Below, piece after piece: positions 5,671-13,212 of a DNA stretch of 22,903 nt; within the stretch, counting starts at the first letter, position 1; the number at the start of each line of letters is the position of its first letter. Origin of the DNA: Sphingomonadales bacterium UBA6171 (GTDB lineage Bacteria > Pseudomonadota > Alphaproteobacteria > Sphingomonadales > Sphingomonadaceae); NCBI GenBank assembly GCA_002422985.1, contig DITZ01000082.1:40679-63581 (forward strand), in the 5' to 3' direction. The position numbers and the translations under genes were made by a program. A model generated the notes under the pieces. It was given only the letters and a program-made list of their open reading frames with translations, had not been told where the DNA came from and ran no database searches.

Positions 5671-8255
5671 AGCAGGTCGAGCGCGGCGCGCGGCGTCAGC
5701 GCGTCGGGGTGAATATCGGCCAGCCTTGCCCGCACGGCATCGGCCGGCGGCACGGGTGGGGCAGGGGGCGGCAGTGCGCCAAACAGCGGCAGATCGGCCA
5801 GCGTGTCGCGCGCATGGCCGGCGGCATTGCCTGATTCCAGCCGCGCCAATATCTCGGCGGCGCGCGCCAGCACATCGGCCGGCACGCCGGCCAGCCGCGC
5901 CACCTGTAGGCCGAAACTGCCGGGCGCGGCCCCCTCGGTCACTTCGTGCAGGAAAATCAGCGCGCCCTGATATTCCCGCACCGCCATGGCCCGCAGCGCC
6001 AGCCGCGACAGCCGGTCTTTCAGCGCCGCCAGTTCATGATAATGGCTGGCAAACAGGCAGCGCGCGCCTATGCGGTCATGGATGGATTCAAGGATGGCCC
6101 AGGCCAGCGCCAGACCGTCCCAGGTCGCCGTGCCGCGCCCCACTTCGTCCAGCAGCAGCAGGGATTTATCGGTCGCGCCCGCCAATATCGCGGCCGTCTC
6201 CACCATCTCCACCATGAAGGTGGAGCGCCCCTGCGCCAGATTGTCCGACGCGCCGACCCGGCTGAAGATGCGGTCCACCACGCCGATGCGCGCGGCGGTC
6301 GCCGGCACAAAGCAGCCGGCCTGCGCCAGTATCGCGATCAGGGCATTCTGCCGCAGAAAGGTGGATTTGCCGCCCATATTGGGGCCGGTCACCAGCCAGA
6401 CACGCGCTTGCGCCTCCAGCCGGCAATCATTGGGCACAAAGGCTTCGCCCAGCGCGCGGCGCGCGGCTTCCACCACCGGATGGCGGCCGCCGATGATATG
6501 GAAGGCCGTGTCGCTGGTCAGCTCCGGCCGTCGCCAGCCTTCGGACAGCGCCAGCGTGGCAAGCGCGGCGGCCCGGTCGGTCTGCGCCAGCGCGTCGGCA
6601 ATGGCGGCGATAGTGCCGGCTGCCGCCACCACATCCGCGCGCATCTCCTCCAGATGCGCGGCCTCGGCCGCCAGCGCCTGCGCCTGTGCCTGGGCGATGC
6701 TGCTCGCCAGCCCGCGCAGTTCCTCTGTATCAAAGCGCATCACGCCGGCCAGCGTCTGCCGGTGAAAGAAATCGGCGCGGGCCATCAGCGGATCGGCCAG
6801 CCGCACCGCCACCTCCACATGATAGCCGATGACATTATTATGCTTCAGCTTCAGCGCGGTAACGCCGGTCTGCTCGCGCAGCCGCGCTTCCAGTGCGGTG
6901 ATGGCGACCCGGCTGTCCTGCGCCAGCGCCCGCAAGCTATCGAGCGCCTCGTCATGGCCGGGCCGGATGATGCCGCCCTCATTGGCCGTTGCCGGTGGCT
7001 GATCCACCAGCGCCGCGGCCAGCCCGGGGCACAGGCCCGCCGCCGGGGCGAGCGCGGCCAGGATCGGCGCCAGCGCCGCCGGCGCGCCGCCTTCCGCGCC
7101 CGCCAGCAGCAGCATATGCAGGCGCGCCGCTGCCGCCAGCCCGTCCCGCACCGCGCCCAGATCCCGTGGCGCACCGCGCGCTGCGGCAATCCGCCCCAGT
7201 GCGCGCGCCAGATCGGGGGCGGCGCGCAGACCGTCGCGCAGCTTTTCGCGCAGCACCGTATCACCCGCGCACCATTGCAACAGGTCCAGCCGGCCGTTGA
7301 TGGCGGCGATGTCGGTCAGCGGGGCGGACAGCGCGTCTGCCAGCAGCCGGCTGCCGCCGGCCGTTACCGTGCGGTCGATGGCGGTGAACAGGCTGGCCGG
7401 CCCGTCGATGATGTCCAGACTGCGCCGCGTCGCCGCGTCCATCATCAGCGCCGCGCCGCTGGCCATCGCGCGCGGCGGGTCCAGCCGCACCGGCACCCCG
7501 CGCGCCGTGTCGGCCAGATGCGCCAGCAGCGCCGCAGCCGCCGCCAGCGCCGGCCGGTCAAAACGGCCGAACCCGTCCAGCGTCAGCACCGCGAACCGCT
7601 GTTTCAGCGCGGCCTCGCCGTTCCGGCTGCTGAACCGCGCCATCGGCTGCGCGCGCGCCCCGGCAACGGGTTCGCGCTCATCCGGCCACAGCAGTTCGGC
7701 CGGCTGAAGCCGCGCCAGCTCGTCCGCCAGCGCGGCGGTCGGCAGGTCGGCCATATGAAAGGCGCCGGTGGATATGTCGCACCAGGCCAGCCCGGCGGCC
7801 GCGTCGGCCGTGGCACCCGGAAAGGCGGCCGCGAGCCAGTTGGCGCGTCCGCCCGCCAGCAGCCGCTCCTCGGTCAATGTGCCCGCTGTCAGCACACGCA
7901 CGATGCCGCGCTTCACCACCGATTTGCCGCCGCGCTTCTTCGCGTCCGCCGGATCCTCCAGCTGTTCGGCAATCGCGACGGCATGGCCCGCCTTCACCAG
8001 CCGCGCAAGATAGGCCTCATGGGCATGCACCGGCACGCCGCACATCGGCAGCGGCCGGCCCTGATGCTCGCCGCGATGCGTCAGCGAAATGTCGAGCGCG
8101 CGCGCCGCCACCGCCGCATCCTCCAGGAACAGCTCGTAAAAATCCCCCATGCGGAACAGCAGCAGCGCCTCCGGCACCTCGGCCTTCAGCGCCAGATATT
8201 GCTGCATCATCGGGGTGGCGGCGCTGTGGCCGGGGGTTTCGATTGCGGCGGTCAT
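5640..8255 (-). CDS. mutS: DNA mismatch repair protein
   Basis: MutS recognises mismatches and small loops and, with MutL, starts strand-directed repair. At 871 residues it has the usual full length. Domain I opens with TPMMQQYLALKA and RMGDFYELF, holding the mismatch-stacking Phe39-x-Glu41 motif. The clamp and lever region follows. The C-terminal ABC-type ATPase has Walker A GPNMGGKST (from residue 624), SDNLAQGRSTFMVEM, and Walker B LLLLDEVGRGT (Asp703-Glu704). It ends ALDLLYELKSLADG. The ATG at 8255 is preceded by AAGG at 7 nt. The gene is divergent from maeB with only 50 bp between them, so both promoters must be in or near that gap. The stop lies inside serB, giving a 31-bp convergent overlap. 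Confidence 0.97.
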   Translation of the reverse strand: MTAAIETPGHSAATPMMQQYLALKAEVPEALLLFRMGDFYELFLEDAAVAARALDISLTHRGEHQGRPLPMCGVPVHAHEAYLARLVKAGHAVAIAEQLEDPADAKKRGGKSVVKRGIVRVLTAGTLTEERLLAGGRANWLAAAFPGATADAAAGLAWCDISTGAFHMADLPTAALADELARLQPAELLWPDEREPVAGARAQPMARFSSRNGEAALKQRFAVLTLDGFGRFDRPALAAAAALLAHLADTARGVPVRLDPPRAMASGAALMMDAATRRSLDIIDGPASLFTAIDRTVTAGGSRLLADALSAPLTDIAAINGRLDLLQWCAGDTVLREKLRDGLRAAPDLARALGRIAAARGAPRDLGAVRDGLAAAARLHMLLLAGAEGGAPAALAPILAALAPAAGLCPGLAAALVDQPPATANEGGIIRPGHDEALDSLRALAQDSRVAITALEARLREQTGVTALKLKHNNVIGYHVEVAVRLADPLMARADFFHRQTLAGVMRFDTEELRGLASSIAQAQAQALAAEAAHLEEMRADVVAAAGTIAAIADALAQTDRAAALATLALSEGWRRPELTSDTAFHIIGGRHPVVEAARRALGEAFVPNDCRLEAQARVWLVTGPNMGGKSTFLRQNALIAILAQAGCFVPATAARIGVVDRIFSRVGASDNLAQGRSTFMVEMVETAAILAGATDKSLLLLDEVGRGTATWDGLALAWAILESIHDRIGARCLFASHYHELAALKDRLSRLALRAMAVREYQGALIFLHEVTEGAAPGSFGLQVARLAGVPADVLARAAEILARLESGNAAGHARDTLADLPLFGALPPPAPPVPPADAVRARLADIHPDALTPRAALDLLYELKSLADG

Positions 8256-8305
8256 CGTTGCGCCTTATCAGCCGGGTATAGCCCAGAAACAAGGATGAGG
8301 TAGCG

Positions 8306-10573
8306 GTGAGCGACGATCCCAAAGAGCGGCCGGTCTTTTCGGATCGTGAAGCCCTGCTGTTCCACTCCAGCGGCCGGCCCGGCAAGCTGGAAATCATTGC
8401 CTCCAAGCCGATGGCGACCCAGCGCGACCTGTCGCTGGCTTATTCGCCCGGCGTCGCCGTGCCGGTGCGCGCCATCGCGGAGGATCCGGACAAGGCCTAT
8501 GACTATACCGCCAAGGGCAATCTGGTGGCGGTCGTCTCCAACGGCACGGCCATTCTTGGCCTTGGCAATCTCGGCGCGCTTGCCTCCAAGCCGGTGATGG
8601 AGGGCAAGGCGGTGCTGTTCAAGCGCTTCGCCGACGTCGATTCCATCGACATATTGCTGAAAACCGAAGATGTCGCCCGCATCATCGACGCGGTCGAGCT
8701 GATGGAGCCGACCTTTGGCGGCATCAACCTTGAAGACATCAAGGCACCGGAATGTTTCATCATCGAGGATGAGCTGCGCGCCCGCATGAACATCCCGGTG
8801 TTCCACGACGATCAGCATGGCACCGCCATCATCGCCGCCGCCGGCATCATCAATGCGCTGCACCTGACGGGCCGCGAGATGAAGAATGTGAAGATTGTGG
8901 TGAACGGCGCCGGTGCCGCCGCGATTGCCTGCACCGAGCTGCTGAAAGCCTTGGGCGTGCCGACCGATCAGGTCGTGCTGTGCGACAGCAAGGGCGTGAT
9001 CTGGCAGGGCCGCACCGAAGGCATGAACCAGTGGAAATCCGCCCATGCGATCGTCACCGGGGATCGCACCCTGGCGGATGCCATGCAGGGCGCGGACGTG
9101 TTTCTGGGGCTTTCGGTGCAGGGCGCTGTCTCGCAGGCGATGGTGGCATCGATGGCGCCGCAGCCCATCATCTTCGCGATGGCCAATCCGGACCCGGAAA
9201 TCACACCCGAAGAGGTGAAGGCCGTGCGGTCCGACGCCATCACGGCAACCGGGCGCAGCGATTATCCCAATCAGGTCAATAATGTGCTCTGCTTCCCCTA
9301 TATTTTCCGCGGGGCGCTGGATGTGCGGGCCACCAAGATCAACGAGGCGATGAAGCTGGCGGCCGCTCACGCACTGGCCGCGCTGGCGCGCGAGGCCGTG
9401 CCGGATGAAGTGGCGTCGGCCTATGGCACCAACCAGTCGTTCGGGCCGGAATATATCATCCCGTCCCCCTTCGATCCGCGCCTGATCGAGCGGATTCCGG
9501 CGGCCGTCGCCAGCGCCGCCATGGCGTCCGGCGTGGCGCGCAAGCCGATCTTCGACATGGACGCCTATGCGCTGCAACTGCGCGCCCGGCTCAATCCCTC
9601 CTCCTCCGCGCTGGCCACCAGCTTTGAAGCCGCCCGCGCCCGCCCGCGCCGTGTGGTCTTTGCCGAGGGCGAGCAGGAGGTGGTGCTGCGCGCGGCCGTG
9701 TCGCTGCGCCAGTCCGGCTATGGCCACCCCATATTGGTGGGGCGCGAAGAGCCGATCCGCGAGGCCTTTGTCCGCATCGGCGTGACCGACCCGGAAAATT
9801 ATCCCGTCCACAACAGCGCCAACAGCCCGCTGGTGCCCGCGATGGTGGATTTCCTTTATGCCCGGCTCCAGCGCAGCGGCTATCTGAAGCGCGACGTGCA
9901 GCGCATGGTGAATAATGAACGCAACATCTTCGGCGCGCTGCTGCTGGAGCTGGGCGAGGCCGATGTGATGATGTCGGGCATCACGCGCCACTTCCATCAG
10001 GTGATGACGCAGGTGCAGATGGTGGTTGATCCGCTGCCCGGCCTCACGCCCTTCGGCTTCCATGTATTCGCCGGCCGCTCCGGCACCTTCCTGATTGCCG
10101 ACACCACGGTGAACGAACGGCCGACCGGCGTGCAACTGGCCGACATCGCCAGCAAAACCGCATCGGCCGCCCGCCGGCTGGGCATCGAACCGCGCGTCGC
10201 CTTCCTCTCATTCTCCAATTTCGGCAATCCGCCCACCAGCCACCCGCAGATAGCCGAAGCCGTCGCCCTGCTGGACGCGGCCCGCCCCAATTTCGAATAT
10301 GAAGGCGAACTGTCGGCCGATGTGGCGTTGAATCGCGATATGGCGGCGGTCTATCCCTTCATCCGGCTGACGGGGCCGGCCAATGTGCTGATCATGCCCG
10401 GCCGCCAGTCCGCGAACATCGCCGCCAAGCTGCTGAAGGAGCTTGGCGGCGGCAAGGTCATCGGCCCGGTGCTGATGAATATGGCGAGCAGCGTGCAGAT
10501 TGCGCCCATGACATCGGGCGCGTCCGATCTCGTCACACTGGCGGCCTTGGCGGCGGCCGGAATCGTGCAATAA
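8306..10573 (+). CDS. maeB: NADP-dependent malic enzyme with C-terminal phosphotransacetylase domain
   Basis: The product is a 755-residue hybrid malic enzyme. The N-terminal half decarboxylates malate to pyruvate with NAD(P) reduction. Visible elements are AYSPG with the catalytic Tyr46, VMEGKAVLFKRF with Lys101, NLEDIKAPE and HDDQHGTA with the metal ligands Glu143, Asp144 and Asp169, and a dinucleotide-binding VVNGAGAAAIA (about 199-207). From about residue 430 a Pta-like domain follows (RVVFAEGEQEVVLRAA onward to SGASDLVTLAA). In described MaeB enzymes this domain is usually not an active phosphotransacetylase but lets acetyl-CoA or acyl-CoA regulate the enzyme; that role is from family knowledge. 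The start is GTG with AAGGATGAGG just upstream. The next gene begins 7 nt after the stop, suggesting coupling. Confidence 0.95.
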   Translation: MSDDPKERPVFSDREALLFHSSGRPGKLEIIASKPMATQRDLSLAYSPGVAVPVRAIAEDPDKAYDYTAKGNLVAVVSNGTAILGLGNLGALASKPVMEGKAVLFKRFADVDSIDILLKTEDVARIIDAVELMEPTFGGINLEDIKAPECFIIEDELRARMNIPVFHDDQHGTAIIAAAGIINALHLTGREMKNVKIVVNGAGAAAIACTELLKALGVPTDQVVLCDSKGVIWQGRTEGMNQWKSAHAIVTGDRTLADAMQGADVFLGLSVQGAVSQAMVASMAPQPIIFAMANPDPEITPEEVKAVRSDAITATGRSDYPNQVNNVLCFPYIFRGALDVRATKINEAMKLAAAHALAALAREAVPDEVASAYGTNQSFGPEYIIPSPFDPRLIERIPAAVASAAMASGVARKPIFDMDAYALQLRARLNPSSSALATSFEAARARPRRVVFAEGEQEVVLRAAVSLRQSGYGHPILVGREEPIREAFVRIGVTDPENYPVHNSANSPLVPAMVDFLYARLQRSGYLKRDVQRMVNNERNIFGALLLELGEADVMMSGITRHFHQVMTQVQMVVDPLPGLTPFGFHVFAGRSGTFLIADTTVNERPTGVQLADIASKTASAARRLGIEPRVAFLSFSNFGNPPTSHPQIAEAVALLDAARPNFEYEGELSADVALNRDMAAVYPFIRLTGPANVLIMPGRQSANIAAKLLKELGGGKVIGPVLMNMASSVQIAPMTSGASDLVTLAALAAAGIVQ

Positions 10574-10580
10574 TGCGGCA

Positions 10581-11366
10581 ATGACGACGCCGCCCATCCT
10601 GATGATCCATGGCATGTGGAGCCGCCCGTCCACCTTCGCCACCCTGCGCGAGGAGCTGGAGGCCGTGGGCATCCGCAGCGTTGCGCCCACGCTGCGGATG
10701 CACGATGTGGCCCCCGGCGCGCCGGCCCCGGCGGGCCTGGCGACGCTTTCCCTTCAGGATTATGTCGCCGCGCTTGAACAGGAAGTGGCGGATATGGGCG
10801 CGCTGCCCGTCATCCTCGGCCATTCCATGGGCGGGCTGCTGGCGCAGAAGCTGGCGATGGCCGTGCGTCCGCCCGGTCTCATCCTGCTGTCCACCGCGCC
10901 CTCGTCGCGGCTGTCCGCGCTCAGCATCGATGCCATTCGCGCGTCCGCCAGCATCACCACCCGCTGGGGCTGGTGGAAGCGGGCGACACTACTGGATGAA
11001 AAATCCGCCCGGTTCGGCGTCTATAATGGCGTGCCGGAAGAGGAAGTGCGCGCCGCCATCGCGGAGCTGACGTGGGACAGCGGCCATGTGCTGCGCCAGA
11101 TCGCCTTCCCTTTCACCGACAGTGCGCGCGGCGCGCGGGTGGACTATGACCGGCTGGCCATCCCGGCGCTGGTGATAGCCGGGCTGGCGGATCGCATCGT
11201 GCCGCCGGCGGTTTCCCGTGGCACGGCGCGCGCGCTTTCGGCGGCCGGCGCCAGGGTTGATTATGAGGAATGGCCCGCTGTCGGCCACTGGCTGTTCCAT
11301 GATGCCGTGCGCCCCCGGCTGGCGGCTGCCATCGCGCGTTTCATCGCCAGCCTGCCCGCCGATTGA
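10581..11366 (+). CDS. Alpha/beta hydrolase
   Basis: A 261-residue cytoplasmic hydrolase of unknown substrate with no signal peptide. The catalytic set is complete: oxyanion MIHGMW (8-13), nucleophile elbow GHSMGG with Ser82, acid Asp204 in GLADRIVPP, and His236 in VGHWLF. It starts 7 nt after maeB ends, with no obvious Shine-Dalgarno, consistent with translation coupled to maeB. A role in malate or acyl-CoA metabolism is not implied by sequence. A TTGACA overlaps its stop codon and may start the next transcript. Confidence 0.88.
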   Translation: MTTPPILMIHGMWSRPSTFATLREELEAVGIRSVAPTLRMHDVAPGAPAPAGLATLSLQDYVAALEQEVADMGALPVILGHSMGGLLAQKLAMAVRPPGLILLSTAPSSRLSALSIDAIRASASITTRWGWWKRATLLDEKSARFGVYNGVPEEEVRAAIAELTWDSGHVLRQIAFPFTDSARGARVDYDRLAIPALVIAGLADRIVPPAVSRGTARALSAAGARVDYEEWPAVGHWLFHDAVRPRLAAAIARFIASLPAD

Positions 11367-11391
11367 CAGGCCGCCGCGCCGCCCATAGCGT
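11363..11391 (+). promoter_or_regulatory. Possible promoter of the exported aminotransferase gene
   Basis: A perfect TTGACA (11363-11368) overlaps the stop codon of the hydrolase and is followed after 17 nt by TAGCGT. The -35 is ideal. The -10 keeps only TA and the final T, so this is moderate to weak. About 70 nt of leader would precede the start at 11470. Confidence 0.35.
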
Positions 11392-11469
11392 GCACATTCA
11401 GGCCGCCAGCCGAGCGGCCAGCGCGCACCGGACCGATACACCCGAGAAGACCATTCAGGGAGACTGCTG

Positions 11470-12585
11470 ATGTCCGCTGCCGTTTCGCGCCGTTCCGTCT
11501 TTGGCCTTGCCGGCGGGGCTGCCGCCATCGCGGCCACGGCCCCGGCCTTTGCCGCCAGCCCGCCACCGCCGGCCACCGGCTTCGGCCCGCCCGTCGGGCA
11601 GGCCTTTCTTGCCCGCAACGAAAACCCCTATGGCCCGTCGCCCGCCGCCATCCGCGCGATCGCCGATGCCGCGTCAGACGGCTGCTGGTATGCCAATCGC
11701 GGCGAAGCACGGCTCATCGCCATGCTGGCGGAGCGTTTTCAGCTGCCCGCCAGCCATGTGATGCTCGGCGCCGGCTCGACCGAGGTGCTGATCTGCGCGA
11801 CCATGGCGCTCTCCCGCACCGGCCATATCCTGATGTCGGACCTCACCTTCGACTCGCCCGTCCTCTATGCGGAACGCAAGGGCGCAAAGGTGGTGCGCGT
11901 GCCGTTACGCCCCGATATGCAGATTGATCTCGACGCGCTGGCCGCCGCCGTCACGCCCGAAACCCGGCTGATCCATATCTGCAACCCCAACAATCCCACC
12001 GGTCTGCTGCTGTCTGCGGCCGCGCTGAAGCAATTTGTGGCGAAAGTCGGCCCGAACGTCACGGTGCTGGTGGACGAGGCCTATAATGAGCTGACCGACA
12101 ACCCGGCTGAAGCCTCGCTCACCGCGCTGGTGCGCGAAGGCGGCAATGTAATTGTCACGCGCACCTTCTCCAAGATTCACGGGCTGGCCGGCATGCGGGT
12201 CGGCTATATGCTCGCCCGGCCCGATCTGATCGCCAGGCTCCGCCCCTGGGGCATGAGCGTCGGCGGCAACACCGCCGGGCTGGCGGCGGCAACCGCCTCG
12301 CTCAACGACATGGCCTTCCTCGCCATGTCCAAAGGCCGAATCGTCGAGGCCCGCGAGATGATCGCCGCCGCCGCCCGGAAAGCCGGGCTGGAATCGCTGC
12401 CATCGTCGGCCAATTTTGTGTTTGTGAAGGTGGCCGACGCGGAAAAACTGCGCAGCGCCATGGAGGCGCGCAACATCATCATCCGCCCGCCCTATGGCAG
12501 CTACAGCACATGGTCCCGCGTGTCCGCCGGCCGCATCGCGGATGTCGCCCGCTACGCCGAAGCCCTGCCGCAACTGACGGGCTGA
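11470..12585 (+). CDS. Exported (Tat) PLP-dependent aminotransferase, HisC-like
   Basis: A 371-residue fold-type I aminotransferase related to histidinol-phosphate aminotransferases, carrying a twin-arginine signal. The N-terminus has SRRSVFGLAGG (Arg7-Arg8), then an Ala-rich hydrophobic stretch and APAFAAS near residue 29, consistent with Tat export of a folded cofactor-loaded enzyme. The mature part has RNENPYGPSP, LGAGSTEVL (phosphate binding), CNPNNPTG (171-178), VDEAYNEL (Asp202, Tyr205), TFSKIHGLAGMRVGY with the PLP-binding Lys235, and SANFVFVK. AGGGAG precedes the ATG. The amino acid substrate is unknown. It is probably not the biosynthetic HisC, which is cytoplasmic and not expected here. 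It could also be a membrane-tethered enzyme if the signal is not cleaved. The neighbours do not reveal a pathway. Confidence 0.85.
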   Translation: MSAAVSRRSVFGLAGGAAAIAATAPAFAASPPPPATGFGPPVGQAFLARNENPYGPSPAAIRAIADAASDGCWYANRGEARLIAMLAERFQLPASHVMLGAGSTEVLICATMALSRTGHILMSDLTFDSPVLYAERKGAKVVRVPLRPDMQIDLDALAAAVTPETRLIHICNPNNPTGLLLSAAALKQFVAKVGPNVTVLVDEAYNELTDNPAEASLTALVREGGNVIVTRTFSKIHGLAGMRVGYMLARPDLIARLRPWGMSVGGNTAGLAAATASLNDMAFLAMSKGRIVEAREMIAAAARKAGLESLPSSANFVFVKVADAEKLRSAMEARNIIIRPPYGSYSTWSRVSAGRIADVARYAEALPQLTG

Positions 12586-12724
12586 AGCCGGCGGGTCAAC
12601 AGGGCCGACAGGCGTTCTGAACGGCGGTAACGGCCGCTGCCTGTGTGCCGCAAGTCATCACGGGTTCATCCCGCGCGCGCTTTCCTCTATGGAAGGCTCG
12701 AATCCTCGGCACACGGAGACTGAC

Positions 12725-13141
12725 ATGCGCTTCATCCTCACCACGGCCGCCGCTTTTGCCGCCGTGTCCGCCCTGTGGCCGCTGGCCGCTGAAGCGCAGA
12801 ATTACCGCTCGCGCACCGTGCTGGTCTATGGCGAGGATCCCTGCCCCAAGGCCGACAATCCCGACGAAATCATCGTCTGCGCCCGCCGGCCGGAGGAAGA
12901 GCGGTATCGCATCCCCAAAGATGTGCGGGAACAGGAAAAGGCCGCCGTGGCCCGGCAGGACAATGTCGGTGCCCAGCGCACTGAACTCGCCAGCGGCCGT
13001 TCATCCGCCACCGGCATCGGCTCCTGCTCCACCGTCGGTGCCGGCGGCATGACCGGCTGCACCCGGGGCGTCAACGTGGTCGGCGCCGCCCGCACCATCG
13101 TGGAAGGCGTCCGCGCCGCAACGACGCCGACGGACGATTGA
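12725..13141 (+). CDS. Small exported protein of unknown function, sphingomonad type
   Basis: A 138-residue protein with a signal peptide (MRFILTTAAAF to AAEAQ, cleavage near residue 25). The mature part has VLVYGEDPCPKADNPDEIIVCARRPEEERYRI-type chemistry: an acidic, Arg-rich segment with two Cys, then a Gly/Ser-rich region GSCSTVGAGGMTGC with two more Cys, so two disulfides are possible in the periplasm. I recall similar DEIIVCARRPE proteins across Sphingomonadales, all without known function. The start is set by GGAG seven bases before the ATG and by the signal peptide; a longer in-frame start at 12689 would spoil the signal sequence. The gene runs alone, convergent with tamB. Confidence 0.8.
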   Translation: MRFILTTAAAFAAVSALWPLAAEAQNYRSRTVLVYGEDPCPKADNPDEIIVCARRPEEERYRIPKDVREQEKAAVARQDNVGAQRTELASGRSSATGIGSCSTVGAGGMTGCTRGVNVVGAARTIVEGVRAATTPTDD

Positions 13142-13170
13142 TTTCTTTGCGGTAGTTGCGGCTGCCGTGC

Positions 13171-13210
13171 CGTTGTTGACCCCACCGCAGCGTTGCTGAC
13201 CCCACCCCCC
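13171..13210. repeat. Two tandem 20-bp units between convergent genes
   Basis: CGTTGTTGACCCCACC (13171) and CGTTGCTGACCCCACC (13191) are the first 16 bases of adjacent 20-bp units and differ at one position. The core TGACCCCACC recurs at 22882, near the window end, also after a stop codon. The units occupy the 71-bp gap between the small exported protein gene and tamB. Function is unknown. Confidence 0.5.
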
Positions 13211-13212
13211 TC

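Noticed and set aside
5946..8303. Long plus-strand open frame (785 codons) across mutS
   Set aside because: It is the antisense shadow of mutS, rich in Arg, Gln and His as expected from GC-rich antisense, with no recognisable domain. mutS is full length with all motifs.
8252..10135. Long minus-strand open frame (627 codons) across maeB
   Set aside because: It is an antisense shadow with His/Gly/Arg-rich composition and no domain. maeB on the plus strand is complete.
12586..12724. Possible promoter or terminator between the aminotransferase and the small exported protein gene
   Set aside because: TTCATC-N17-TATGGA and some GC-rich short repeats are visible, but the matches are weak and no stem has a U-tract.
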